This document shows positions 1 to 9,386 of a stretch of 46,577 bases of DNA, in pieces. Made by a program: the position numbers and the translations under genes. The stretch covers positions 1 to 46,577 of the forward strand of contig MUYB01000041.1 of NCBI GenBank assembly GCA_002015125.1. The letters run 5' to 3'. Each line of letters opens with the position of its first letter. Positions within the stretch are counted from its first letter, which is position 1. The notes below the pieces were generated by a model. It saw only the letters and a program-made list of their open reading frames with translations. It had not been told where the DNA came from and ran no database searches. The stretch is from [Haemophilus] felis. Lineage in GTDB: Bacteria; Pseudomonadota; Gammaproteobacteria; Enterobacterales; Pasteurellaceae.

Positions 1-28
1 AAATTTAGGGCTAATCTACTTCAGCCCC
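1..28. mobile_element. Partial IS1016-like element, outer end only
   Basis: The reverse complement of this stretch begins GGGGCTGAAGTAGATTAGC. It matches the 19-bp terminal repeat of the complete IS at 3654-4366 with one mismatch, and it continues into the same CCTAAATTT that follows the transposase-3' end of that copy. The body of this IS therefore lies to the left, outside the window, in the opposite orientation to the complete copy. Its outer border is base 28, where the ATPase coding sequence is cut. The adjacent 8 bases (29-36, AAAAGGTA) are not repeated at the other IS. Confidence 0.85.
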
Positions 29-1676
29 AAAAGGTATCCACTTCATTAAACACCAATACCATATTATTGATTTTTGCTTGCTCAAAAGCAGCGGCGATAT
101 TGCGTTCCGTTTCGCCCACATAAGAACCTAATAAATCCGATCCTTGACGCACCAACACAGGCATTCCCAGTTCTTCGCCTAGCCAATTTGCCCAAGCGGT
201 TTTGCCTGTACCCGGTGGGCCATAACAGCAAATTCGCCCTTGCTTCGTGCGTTTCAGCCCCTCACTGATTTTATGAATGTTGCTGTTACAGCTCACATAA
301 TCCAGATTGTATAGCACTTTGTTCGTGGCAAGCGGTTCGATTTTCTTCATTCCTTGTGCCATTAAGGTTTGATTGAAGATTTTCATCGCTTGTTCGGCAA
401 ATTGTTGTGGTTCGGCATTCGGTTGCAAGGTGGAAACGACCGACAATGCTCGGGTAATGACCGCAGGCGAAAGTTCGTGGATTTGTGAAAAATGGCGAAT
501 ATAGTCAGGCGATAATTTATCGCCAACTAGCTCTTGCATTAACTGCTGTTTATTCGCGGCAGGTAAATTCGGCATTTCAAACACAAAATCAAAACGGCGT
601 AAATAGGCATTGTCCATCATACTCACATCGTTTGAAATCCAGATCATCGGAATTGGATTGGTTTCCAAAAACTGATTGAGCCACGCTTTATTTTTCTGTG
701 CGACCGAACGCTCAAACAGCCCTGAACCAAAAATATCTTCAATTTCATCAAACACAATCAAAGCAAGACGATCGCCCAACAATTTTTGAGCTAAACGGCA
801 ATTTTCTAAGCGAGTTTCACCGTCAAGCACATCGCCATCTTTATCCATATACGCCATTGTATAAGTCGGCAATTCAAGCGTCTGACCGAGCAAAGTCGCA
901 AATTCGGTTTTACCCGTACCAGGTAAACCATAAAGCAGAATATTTACACCTTTTTTCTGCATTTTCACGACATTTTGCAGATAAGTGAGCATCATTTCAC
1001 GCATTTCGGCAATATGTTCAAACTGAGATAACGCCAATTTTGGCGACTCTGCCACCAACACACAACGCTGTAACAAGGTATTTTCGGTTACAAGCTGAAT
1101 GGTAAAATCATTGAAATCAAGGTTATCATCCCATTGCACAAATTCGTGAACTTGATCGGGTGAATAATTGCGTTCTAACAAGCCATAACTAAATAATTTA
1201 CTGTTTTTATGTAACGCATTGCGGATTTTCTTAGGATCAATGTCAAATAATTTCGCCAAAAACAGAACCGCACGGGATAAATCCAACTTCGGCAAACAAT
1301 CAAACAACTCTTTTAAAGCCTCTTCTGCTCGCAAATGAAAAGAAAATTGCAAAATCTGTTTTTCGGTTTCATTCAATTCAAGGTATTTAGTAATGTTTTC
1401 AATATTTTGATATGCCACATCAAATCCTTGATTCGCTCCCATTTTGAAGCTTTTCACTTGCTCAAAACGTTCTGCCAATAGTGCTTTAGTAATGGAACGA
1501 AAATTCTCATCATCTTCTAATTTGCTCGGTAGCCCTAAAGCACGAGCGACATCATTACGTTGCCAGCCACGATCTCCCAGAAATGAAGAAAAACCGTTAT
1601 ATTCAAATAACACTTTAAGCATTAAACGCTCGGCATAAAGGCTAACAGTTGGCGGGGTTAATTGATATTCACTCAT
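21..1676 (-). pseudogene. Two-domain AAA+ ATPase, 3' end removed by IS
   Basis: The protein has 551 residues from the ATG at 1676, which has a good AAGGAG site just upstream (1683-1688). The longer upstream extension lacks such a site. An all-helical N-terminal region of about 220 residues precedes a first AAA domain with Walker A GLPGTGKT (about 250-257), Walker B ALIVFDEIEDIF and arginine-finger-like YLRRFD. A second AAA domain has Walker A GPPGTGKT (about 486-493). The reading frame runs into the IS end right after the second Walker B (VLVFNEVDTF) and stops two codons later (WG-stop), so most of the second ATPase domain is lost. The family is a VPS4/CDC48-like AAA protein of unknown function. 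Function is probably lost, although the first ATPase domain is complete. Confidence 0.85.
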
Positions 1677-1833
1677 AAAACACTCCTTTCTGATAACTAC
1701 AACGTTAGTATAATCAGCCAAACGACAAAGTATGTCGCATTGCGTTTTATGGTATTGATTAGGTCGGACGGGCGAGATATTGGGATGAGATTGAGGAAAT
1801 CAAGGGAAAATTTCAATATTTTTTGTAATATCA

Positions 1834-1872
1834 TAAAAAATACCTGCTTATGCTAAGCAGAAGCAAGTATTT
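1834..1872 (-). terminator. Rho-independent terminator after the DUF262 gene
   Basis: On the minus strand AAATACTTGCT pairs with AGCAGGTATTT (one G-U) across a 13-base loop and is followed by a T run. It lies 28 bases beyond the DUF262 stop codon, so it would end that transcript before the ATPase gene. Confidence 0.75.
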
Positions 1873-1899
1873 ATCTATAAATAAAATACTACAAGATAC

Positions 1900-3612
1900 T
1901 TACTTTAAGTTGTCCTTGAAAAAAGCTAATAATCTTTCTTTAATCTCCTTATCTCTATTTTCAATATCTGTCTTTAACCAATCTTCATTTGGATATTTGG
2001 ATAAGTTCAGTACTTCTTGTATTTTTGATTGAGCATATTTACCTTTTTTCTGATTGAAATATCCATTACCAGCTTGGATATTTAGCTTTTTCTCAAACAA
2101 AATTTTATTACCACATTTTTCTAGATATATTTCTGTATCTTTACTAGACCATCCATTATAATTAGTATCTTGCCATTTTCTAGGGAAGATATGTTCAATT
2201 TCAACATGTTCGTCAATTAAATCATTTTGTCCTTCAGTTAGATAAGCATTCAACAAAAGCATAGATCTAGTTAATTTTTTACGATCATTTATCAATTCAA
2301 TTAACCCATTTTCTAGTTTCTCATATAATTTTCTATTTTTATCAGCTAAATCAGAGGAAGGAGTTTTCAATTGACCTAAAATCAATGCACAATTCTTAAA
2401 AACATCATCCTTTATCGAATTAACGGAAGGCTCTTCCAAATATTTTACCAAAAAATAAGAAACAACTTTTTTAATAAAACCCTGGAAGATGTTATCAAAA
2501 TTAGAACTGTCCTTATAACGAATAAAGAATACACTTACCACATATTTCCAGTATTCATTAGTATAACATTTCAAACAAGAAAGATATTTTCTAGACTCAA
2601 ATGACAAATTGTACTTTAGTTCATCTCTAATTTCTATATCTGAATTAATATGCTCCCAAAATAAAGCCAGCAATTTTATTTCAGGCAATAAATTTGGGGT
2701 TCTTAAATGGCTATAATTATTTTGAGAATAGAATTTTCTCAATCCAATTTCTTTCGAGGTATCTCCATTTCTTGCTCTAATGATATGACTATAATATCTA
2801 AATAGTTCATCTATAGAAACTTTACCCTTCTTGCAAATTGCCGATATTTCTTTCCATGAGTCAATAAATTTAGACTTTTCTTCTTCTTTTTGAAAAGAAT
2901 ATAATTTTGCTTTAAAAATATCTGAATCAGATAAAGGCATTCCTCTATCATTTAATGTAGAAAAAATCGTTAAAGCTGTATCTTGAGATTCGCATTTAAT
3001 AGGTAAAATAATACAGTGATTTAAAATGGTTACATACAATTCTTTCCATCTTGTTGGATTATTCATTGCATATTTATCGCATTGTTCCTTAAAAAATTTA
3101 TAATTCTTAGAATAGTTATCTTTAGCTTCTTCTACAACATTTCCAGTTTCAATAATAGAATGGAAAATATCTCTTTCTTCATCATCGATAACTAAAGAAT
3201 GAACTTTCATATCACTGTAATTATCCACATCACCAGAAATTTTATTGACATTCCACAAGCAAGGTTTTAACTGACGCTTTAATCCTTCGATTTCATTATC
3301 TGATTTGGTTGCATCTTCTAATTTCTTATAAAACGCTCGTAACAGAAGAGTAAAGGATGTTATCCTTTGTTGCCCATCTATAATCTCTTGATTCTTATCG
3401 TCATTTTCAAAAGAAACTATTGTTCCCAAAAAATAGAAATCATCTTCAGTCGGATTTGTATCAGAAAACTGTTCAATATCATTCCAAAGAGTTTCACATT
3501 TCTCTTTATCCCATTTATATGGCCTTTGATAATCTGGAATTATAAATTTTTTATTCTTGATTCCGCTAAATAATTCATAAATTGTTTGTTTACCAATATG
3601 TAAATCAGCCAT
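1900..3612 (-). CDS. DUF262/DUF1524 protein, GmrSD-like type IV restriction family
   Basis: This is a 570-residue protein. The N-terminal DUF262 (ParB/sulfiredoxin-like NTP-binding) part shows IPDYQRPYKWD at about 24-35 and DGQQRITSF near 78-86. The C-terminal DUF1524 part carries the His-Me finger nuclease signature EIEHIFPRKW near residue 472, with a later GNKILFEKKLN. In the GmrS-GmrD family this pairing uses NTP to drive cleavage of modified (for example glucosylated hydroxymethyl) phage DNA. Here both domains are in one chain and look intact. The start ATG has AGGAGC upstream. The gene is clearly AT-rich, lies 41 bases from the IS border and ends in its own terminator, so it looks like an acquired defence gene. 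The family assignment is firm. The modified-DNA target is inference only. Confidence 0.85.
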   Translation of the reverse strand: MADLHIGKQTIYELFSGIKNKKFIIPDYQRPYKWDKEKCETLWNDIEQFSDTNPTEDDFYFLGTIVSFENDDKNQEIIDGQQRITSFTLLLRAFYKKLEDATKSDNEIEGLKRQLKPCLWNVNKISGDVDNYSDMKVHSLVIDDEERDIFHSIIETGNVVEEAKDNYSKNYKFFKEQCDKYAMNNPTRWKELYVTILNHCIILPIKCESQDTALTIFSTLNDRGMPLSDSDIFKAKLYSFQKEEEKSKFIDSWKEISAICKKGKVSIDELFRYYSHIIRARNGDTSKEIGLRKFYSQNNYSHLRTPNLLPEIKLLALFWEHINSDIEIRDELKYNLSFESRKYLSCLKCYTNEYWKYVVSVFFIRYKDSSNFDNIFQGFIKKVVSYFLVKYLEEPSVNSIKDDVFKNCALILGQLKTPSSDLADKNRKLYEKLENGLIELINDRKKLTRSMLLLNAYLTEGQNDLIDEHVEIEHIFPRKWQDTNYNGWSSKDTEIYLEKCGNKILFEKKLNIQAGNGYFNQKKGKYAQSKIQEVLNLSKYPNEDWLKTDIENRDKEIKERLLAFFKDNLK

Positions 3613-3653
3613 AATAGCTCCTATTAGAATAGATAAAAAATTTCATTAATATA

Positions 3654-3672
3654 GGGGCTGTAGTAGATTAGC
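3654..3672 (+). repeat. Left terminal inverted repeat of the IS
   Basis: GGGGCTGTAGTAGATTAGC is identical to the reverse complement of 4348-4366 and 18/19 identical to the IS end at bases 10-28. Confidence 0.92.
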
Positions 3673-3691
3673 CCTAAATTTCACACCATTT

Positions 3692-4327
3692 TCACAACGT
3701 TTTGAGTTGTTCTTTTGGGGTTCCAAAGTGAAACCGAAATTCACATTCTTTCAAGAATAAAGGAAAGTTTTTTCGGTTAATTCCGTTGTATTTTCGCAGA
3801 ATTCGCTTCGCTTGATTCCAAAAATTTTCAATGCCATTGATGTGATTTTGTTTCACTGCAAACAGCTCAGAATGATTTATTCGCTCGTGATGAAATTCAC
3901 TCACATCTAGGGCGTCATAACTGCGATAAGTATCCGTATAAACCCAGCTGTCAGGCTTAATTTTCCTTTTAATAACAGGCAGTAACGTTTCACTTTTAGT
4001 ATTTTCGACTACAAGGGTAAATACCTTTCCTTGTCGTTTTAGTAACCCGAAAACAGCCACCTTTCCTGCAGCTCCCCGCCCTCGTTTTCCCTTGCGATGA
4101 CCACCAAAATAGCTTTCATCCAGTTCAATTTTACCTTCGAAAACCTCATCAGCTTCAAGGGCTAAATGATGCTCAATCACAAACCGAATTCTATGGTAAA
4201 AAAGAGCTGCGGTATTGGGTTGAATCTCCAACAAATCTGCCGCCGTTCTAGCGGTGACTTCTGCTACAAAAAATTCAAGGCGTTTTTTCTGAGTAGATTT
4301 CTTTAATTTACAATGAGTTATTTTCAT
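3692..4327 (-). CDS. IS1016-like transposase (IS1595 family)
   Basis: This 211-residue transposase has the DDE/N-type core seen in IS1595-family proteins: ELDESYFGG (first Asp), WVYTDTYRSYD (second Asp), and HINGIENFWNQAKR, which holds the Asn/Glu region. The glycine- and arginine-rich stretch after the first Asp (GGHRKGKRGRG) is typical of this group. The length is near that expected for IS1016, and there is no internal stop or frameshift, so the copy may be active. It reads leftward and ends 38 bases from the left terminal repeat. Confidence 0.9.
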   Translation of the reverse strand: MKITHCKLKKSTQKKRLEFFVAEVTARTAADLLEIQPNTAALFYHRIRFVIEHHLALEADEVFEGKIELDESYFGGHRKGKRGRGAAGKVAVFGLLKRQGKVFTLVVENTKSETLLPVIKRKIKPDSWVYTDTYRSYDALDVSEFHHERINHSELFAVKQNHINGIENFWNQAKRILRKYNGINRKNFPLFLKECEFRFHFGTPKEQLKTL

Positions 4328-4347
4328 TTTTGTAGTATAGCATTGAT

Positions 4348-4366
4348 GCTAATCTACTACAGCCCC
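4348..4366 (-). repeat. Right terminal inverted repeat of the IS
   Basis: GCTAATCTACTACAGCCCC is the exact reverse complement of 3654-3672. Confidence 0.92.
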
Positions 4367-5482
4367 TTATTTATTGTAATAGTCGCAATAAAGTAGAGCG
4401 GATTGCAGAAAGTTTACGCAAAAAAGGCATTTCAGCAGAAGCTTATCATGCAGGAATGAGTAATGAGCAACGTGAGTTTGTGCAACGCGCTTTTCAACGA
4501 GACAATGTGCAAGTGGTTGTAGCAACAATTGCTTTTGGTATGGGAATTAATAAATCTAATGTACGTTTTGTTGCGCATTTTGATCTTCCTCGTAGCATTG
4601 AAGCTTACTACCAAGAAACAGGGCGTGCAGGGCGAGATGATTTACCTGCTGAAGCAGTTTTATTTTATGAGCCAGCAGATTATGCTTGGTTACAGAAAAT
4701 TTTATTGGAAAAACCAGAAACACCACAGCGCCAAATAGAACAACATAAATTGCAGTCCATTGGCGAATTTGCCGAAAGCCAAACTTGTCGGCGTTTAGTG
4801 CTACTCAATTATTTTGGGGAATATCGACAAAAGCCATGTAATAACTGTGATATTTGTTTAGATCCGCCGAAAAAATACGATGGTTTAGTAGATGCACAAA
4901 AAGTGATGTCAACGATTTATCGAGTAGGTCAGCGCTTTGGTGCAGCTTATGTGATCGCCATATTGCGTGGTTCTCATAATCAAAAAATTAAAGATCATCA
5001 ACATGAGCAACTCAGCGTTTTTGGTATTGGCAAAGACCGTAGCCGAGAATACTGGCAATCTGTTACGACAATTAATTCATTTAGGCTTAGTTAAACAAGT
5101 TATTGAGCAATTTAACACTACTCTACAACTCACATTAGAAGCACTGCCTATTTTGCGTGGCGAACAACCACTACAATTAGCAACACCGAGAATTTCTTCT
5201 ATTACTGAGGGTGTTGCTCAAAAAAGTGCGGTCACAAATTACGATAAAGTTCTCTTTGCTCGCTTACGTTTCCTACGAAAACAAATTGCCGACAAAGAAA
5301 ATATCCCACCTTATATTGTGTTCAACGATGCAACATTACAAGAAATGGCACAATATCAACCTACAACAGAACGAGAAATGCTACAAATTAATGGTGTTGG
5401 TGCAATTAAATTAGAGCGCTTTGCGCAGCCGTTTATAGCGTTGATTAGGGAACATAAAGCTATTAGGTTAGAAAAATCATAA
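4367..5482 (+). pseudogene. recQ: recQ helicase remnant (5' half lost, frameshifted)
   Basis: Right after the IS the frame reads IYCNSRNKVERIAESLRKKG and continues through helicase motifs V and VI (TIAFGMGINKSNVRF, YYQETGRAGRD) and the zinc-binding cysteines (CRRL, CNNCDIC) of RecQ. The N-terminal ATPase lobe with Walker A and the DEAH box is missing. Near 5062 the frame changes. Frame one ends WQSVTTINSFRLS, while LRQLIHLGLV resumes in another frame from 5063 and runs through the winged-helix and HRDC region to the stop at 5480. A two-base loss (or one-base gain) after the Val codon explains this. The gene cannot make a functional helicase. It marks the old chromosomal left border of the capsule region. 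Confidence 0.92.
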
Positions 5483-5490
5483 ATGTGAAA

Positions 5491-6705
5491 TTAATCCTTT
5501 ATATCTGGCCAAATGACTTTATTATAATAACTCCCATTAATATGAGTCACATTAAGATGAAATTTTCGGTAAGCATCAAAGACTTCCTTATTCGGTGGCG
5601 TGGTATTACACCAAAAGTCATTTAAATCACCTTGGTAAGTCATTCCTGGAAAGTCATAATTGGCTCTCCCCAACGTAATTACGGGAATATTATGTAGTAA
5701 GCCAGAAATGCCCGATGTACTATTTAAAGTGACCATCCCTTTCGCACGACGTAAGAAAATTGGCATTGGCACATCGTGAATATAATACACTCGCTGCGCT
5801 AAATTAGGATATTGCTTTTTATACTGCTCAATCACACTGCCATAATCCAAAAATCCCCTATCCATTGGATGATGCTTGACAATCAAATTCATATTTTTAG
5901 GAGCAAAATTCGCAAATGATTCTAATACTTCCGCTAAAAAAGCAGATACATCGGGATAATCACAATGATACTTAACCTGGCTATCATCATAAACTTGTAG
6001 TGGCACAATGAAAAAATCGTCCAATTTTCCTTGCTCGACTTTCTTACCAAAACGACGATCTCTAAGGTAATAATAGACACGCTTCAATCCTGATTTAAGC
6101 CATAATTTTACATAATAGGAAATGTCTAGCCTACGGTGGTGTTCATAGTTAGGATAATCTTTTTTGTGCCAATTAGCATATAAATAATATTTAGTTGCTA
6201 ACTTTGCCATTGGAAGAAAGCCAGATGCTAATGGCTTAGGCGGAATAGGTTCTGGAAGTTTCTTTGCTTCAGCTAAAAAAAAGTCTGCATTTCTTGGCAA
6301 AGTAGAAAAATCATTTACACCATCTTTTCCCAAAGTAATGTAATCAGGGCGAAAATAACCTTCTTCAAAAGCCCAAAATTGCACGTTAGGATTGTCAAGA
6401 CAAAATTGTTTTGCAATACGATGATAAGGACGAGTATCTCCAAAACAAACAATGGCTTGGATTTGATATTTTTCGACAAAGTTTGCTAAAAAAGAACAAA
6501 ACTCTTGCTTAGATGCCGTATAGTCAAAGGTATTTGGCGTATTAGAAGGATAAAAATAACGATCCCCAGCGTTAAAGTTGAGTTTATAAACTGAACAACT
6601 GCCTTCCTTACTCAGCCATTTCCCTAACTGATAGAAAAAAGAGCCTATGGGGCTTTGTAGTAAAAGTATGTTTTTAGAAGATGATAAGCTAGCTAGATTA
6701 TACAT
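5491..6705 (-). CDS. kpsS: KpsS-like Kdo transferase (LipB/HcsB/PhyB), capsule linker
   Basis: This 404-residue cytoplasmic protein belongs to the capsule polysaccharide biosynthesis family (KpsS, also called LipB, HcsB or PhyB). Known members add the first beta-Kdo to lysophosphatidylglycerol, priming the poly-Kdo linker of group 2 capsules. Family features visible here are an N-terminal LLLQSPIGSFFYQLGKWL, the conserved FEEGYFRPDYITLG, KHHPMDRG, and TLNSTSGISGLLHNIPVITLG near the C-terminus. It is the last gene of the leftward capsule block, 8 bases after the glycosyltransferase gene, and ends 8 bases from the recQ remnant. Its partner KpsC lies at 13414. Confidence 0.9.
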   Translation of the reverse strand: MYNLASLSSSKNILLLQSPIGSFFYQLGKWLSKEGSCSVYKLNFNAGDRYFYPSNTPNTFDYTASKQEFCSFLANFVEKYQIQAIVCFGDTRPYHRIAKQFCLDNPNVQFWAFEEGYFRPDYITLGKDGVNDFSTLPRNADFFLAEAKKLPEPIPPKPLASGFLPMAKLATKYYLYANWHKKDYPNYEHHRRLDISYYVKLWLKSGLKRVYYYLRDRRFGKKVEQGKLDDFFIVPLQVYDDSQVKYHCDYPDVSAFLAEVLESFANFAPKNMNLIVKHHPMDRGFLDYGSVIEQYKKQYPNLAQRVYYIHDVPMPIFLRRAKGMVTLNSTSGISGLLHNIPVITLGRANYDFPGMTYQGDLNDFWCNTTPPNKEVFDAYRKFHLNVTHINGSYYNKVIWPDIKD

Positions 6706-6713
6706 ATTAGATT

Positions 6714-8096
6714 TTAATTATTTTTATAAAAACTACATATAGGATAAAGTGGTAGTTTAAGTTTTTTATTTTGTTTAAGCTGATTAACATGCCAACAATT
6801 CCAAGCAAAACTATATTGTTCTCTCTGTGCAGAAAAACCATTAATATATCCAGTATCAACATTAGTCATTAATGAGTTATTGCGATGGGATCCTAATGTT
6901 AGTGGTTTGTTAATAATATAATATTTATCTGATCCAAAAGATAATTGCAATCGAGTATTAAATTCACTATCAGCACCAACTCTTACCCAATCCCACAAAC
7001 CTATATTTTCTTCAATCTCTTCTCGTCTAAATAATGCAGAAGATGGATTTAATCTTAATAAGGGATAAATATAGCGTGTATAAGGTAGTCCCTCTGAATC
7101 TAATCTAATCCATTTTGAAAACGTTGCCACAAGCTGCGTATTTTCCAATAACGGCTTCAACTGCAATTCTATTTTTCTAGGATGAGCCCAATCATCAGAA
7201 TCATGGCAAGTAATAAATTCTCCCTGTGCATAAGACATACCGATATTCTTAGCAACATAGGTACCAACATTATTTTTCAAAGTAATTAACTTTATTCTAG
7301 AGTCTTTTTGAGCTAACTTTTCAATGATATTACAGCTATCATCTGTGCTACAATCATCAATAACGATAATTTCGATATTAGAATAACTTTGTTCAAGTAG
7401 CGAGAGTAGAGTACTTTCAATATAATCTTGAGTATTATAATTAGTTACTAAAATAGTTACTATAGCTGTATTAGGATTGTTTATACCAGTTATGTGTCTA
7501 ATATTTTTAAGGCGACATACAAACTGCTTATTAGTTTCCCTAGATAAAACTATAGGTTCCAAATCATAGTATTGAAGGAATTGATTTAGATTATCTAATC
7601 GCTCTTGCTCATTATCTTCTAAAAAGTTTTTTAACAAAAAGTAGTGAGGATTTTTCTTGATCTTTCTACTATTTATTTTTAAAGCTTGATTCAATTTCTT
7701 AAAATCTTTTAGTGTTGCACATAGGCTTGCAAAGAAAAGAGATTCTGTTTTTCCATTCTTTTCATAAATAGACTTAACAACTTCTGGAAAATAGGGAAAA
7801 AAAAAAGACATAATAAACTGATTACTTGCATATTTTTGCAGAAGGTGCAATTTTTCTTTCGCAGTTTCAAATCTACCTGTGGCTACTAAGCCGATTACAA
7901 AAAAAATTGAATTATTCCATTTAGGTTCTATAAGAAATAATCGAAATAATTTTAAATGACAGATGACTATTCCTTCTTTAAAGAGAGGCAAATTATTCCG
8001 ATGAAAAGCAAAAAGAAACGCATATTGGCGTTTCTTGAATAACCTCCAAATATGTTGTCTTTTTTTTAAGACAGAGAAAAGATTACTGATCAACAT
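6714..8096 (-). CDS. GT2-family glycosyltransferase of the capsule locus
   Basis: This 460-residue protein has a helical N-terminal region of about 200 residues rich in aromatic and basic residues, then a GT-A domain. The domain opens with [25 protein letters not shown] and has [10 protein letters not shown] (nucleotide site) and [10 protein letters not shown] (the DxD-type metal site). It resembles the second, non-polymerase glycosyltransferase found in glycosaminoglycan capsule loci (hya/fcb loci of Pasteurella multocida, kfo of E. coli K4). The acceptor is unknown. Starting the polymer on the Kdo linker is a reasonable guess. Its start overlaps the end of the upstream dehydrogenase gene by 14 bases, indicating translational coupling. 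No orthologue name is given because I cannot separate HyaB-, HyaE- and KfoG-type proteins by eye. Confidence 0.8.
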   Translation of the reverse strand: MLISNLFSVLKKRQHIWRLFKKRQYAFLFAFHRNNLPLFKEGIVICHLKLFRLFLIEPKWNNSIFFVIGLVATGRFETAKEKLHLLQKYASNQFIMSFFFPYFPEVVKSIYEKNGKTESLFFASLCATLKDFKKLNQALKINSRKIKKNPHYFLLKNFLEDNEQERLDNLNQFLQYYDLEPIVLSRETNKQFVCRLKNIRHITGINNPNTAIVTILVTNYNTQDYIESTLLSLLEQSYSNIEIIVIDDCSTDDSCNIIEKLAQKDSRIKLITLKNNVGTYVAKNIGMSYAQGEFITCHDSDDWAHPRKIELQLKPLLENTQLVATFSKWIRLDSEGLPYTRYIYPLLRLNPSSALFRREEIEENIGLWDWVRVGADSEFNTRLQLSFGSDKYYIINKPLTLGSHRNNSLMTNVDTGYINGFSAQREQYSFAWNCWHVNQLKQNKKLKLPLYPICSFYKNN

Positions 8097-9255
8097 TAAA
8101 AATATCTCTCGTATATACTTTATTAGAAACCGCTTTTAACTCATCAATCATACGATTAGCAACTATAATATCTACGCTATCTATTAGTTCATTGAGATCT
8201 TTTGTCACTTTAAAGCCTTGGAATGTATCTTCTCTACAAATCGGTTCGTAGATAATAATATCAACACCTTTCTGCTTTAAAAGCAGAATAACATCCTTAA
8301 TAGCAGCATCTCTAAAGTTATCAGAACCCGATTTCATAATTAAACGATAAATCCCAACAGTTTTAGGGTTATGTTTTAAAATATCATTTGCAATAAAACT
8401 TTTTCTGGTTTCATTAGAATTGACAATAGCGACCATCAACTCTTGAGGAATATCACGATAATTTGCCAGTAACTGCTTCGTATCTTTTGGTAAACAATAG
8501 CCACCATATCCAAAACTTGGATTATTATAATGACGGCCAATTCTGGGGTCTAATGCAATGCCATCAATGATATCTTGCGTATTTAATTGGCGAATAGAAG
8601 CATAAGTATCAAGCTCATTAAAGAAAGCAACACGCATAGCTAAATAAGTATTAGCAAATAGTTTAATTGCCTCAGCTTCAGTGTTATTCGTAAGAAGAAT
8701 ATCTATATTCTGCTTAATGGCACAGTCTGCAAGCATATTAGCAAATGTTTGTGCTCTTTCTGAACGCTCACCGACAATAATTCGAGAAGGATGGAGATTA
8801 TCATACAACGCTTTCCCTTCTCTTAAAAATTCAGGTGAGAAAATAATATTGTCAACCCCTAATTTATCCTTAATTCCTTGAGTAAAGACAACAGGTATTG
8901 TAGATTTAATAATAATTAATGCTGAGGGATTGATATCAATAACATCATTAATTACTGACTCCACACTACTCGTATCAAAGAAGTTTTTCTGTACATCATA
9001 ATTTGTTGGCGTTGCAACAATCACATAATCTGCATTTTGATAGGCTTTATTTTTGTCTGTACAAGCGGTTAGATTTAAACTCTTTGTTGCAAAAAAATCT
9101 GCAATCTCTTTATCTTCAATAGGAGATTGTCGATGATTAATTTGTGCAACTTTTTGCTCGTCGATATCTAATGCAATTACATTATGTTTTTGTGCAAATA
9201 ATACTGAGCTAGATAGACCAACATAGCCAGTACCTACGATGGTTATATTTTTCAT
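8083..9255 (-). CDS. ugd: UDP-glucose 6-dehydrogenase
   Basis: This enzyme oxidises UDP-glucose to UDP-glucuronic acid with two NAD+. It supplies the uronic acid half of the capsule repeat. The 390-residue protein has the Rossmann loop [11 protein letters not shown] at the N-terminus, the conserved [24 protein letters not shown], and the catalytic cysteine in [14 protein letters not shown]. The length is standard for the short bacterial form (HasB, HyaC, KfiD, KfoF). The start ATG is preceded by AGAAGG. A 131-base gap separates it from the polymerase gene upstream, while its 3' end overlaps the glycosyltransferase start. Confidence in the reaction is very high. Confidence 0.95.
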   Translation of the reverse strand: MKNITIVGTGYVGLSSSVLFAQKHNVIALDIDEQKVAQINHRQSPIEDKEIADFFATKSLNLTACTDKNKAYQNADYVIVATPTNYDVQKNFFDTSSVESVINDVIDINPSALIIIKSTIPVVFTQGIKDKLGVDNIIFSPEFLREGKALYDNLHPSRIIVGERSERAQTFANMLADCAIKQNIDILLTNNTEAEAIKLFANTYLAMRVAFFNELDTYASIRQLNTQDIIDGIALDPRIGRHYNNPSFGYGGYCLPKDTKQLLANYRDIPQELMVAIVNSNETRKSFIANDILKHNPKTVGIYRLIMKSGSDNFRDAAIKDVILLLKQKGVDIIIYEPICREDTFQGFKVTKDLNELIDSVDIIVANRMIDELKAVSNKVYTRDIFNVDQ

Positions 9256-9386
9256 AACATCCTTCTAAAGTTTTTTTTCCAAATACAGCACAAGCGTAAA
9301 GCATTAGCTAACATAGCTTCCTGACGATGAGGCTTATCAAAATGTAATGGAATCATTGATAAAAATATACCAAACTAAAGGCTAAT
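9256..9386 (-). other. Non-coding gap in the capsule operon, possible remnant
   Basis: All other genes of this operon are spaced by 8 bases or fewer or overlap, so a 131-base gap is unusual. On the minus strand a short open stretch from an ATG around 9356 reads MIPLHFDKPHRQEAML and then WKKNF. I do not recognise it. There is no strong hairpin. It could be the trace of a lost gene or a leader for the dehydrogenase. Confidence 0.35.

Larger units (their letters stand above)
3654..4366 (-). mobile_element. Complete IS1016-like element (IS1595 superfamily), 713 bp
   Basis: Perfect 19-bp inverted repeats GGGGCTGTAGTAGATTAGC bound a single intact transposase gene. Size, end sequence and association with a capsule locus fit IS1016, the element that flanks cap loci in Haemophilus influenzae. 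The 8 bases to the left (TTAATATA, 3646-3653) and right (TTATTTAT, 4367-4374) do not match, so there is no target duplication. The left neighbour is the DUF262 gene and the right neighbour is broken recQ. This suggests that recombination or an adjacent deletion has removed the original flank. Confidence 0.9.

Noticed and set aside
1..4366. A classical composite transposon with target repeats
   Set aside because: No matching flanking octamers were found, the ATPase gene is cut by one IS and recQ by the other, so past recombination is more likely than clean transposition.
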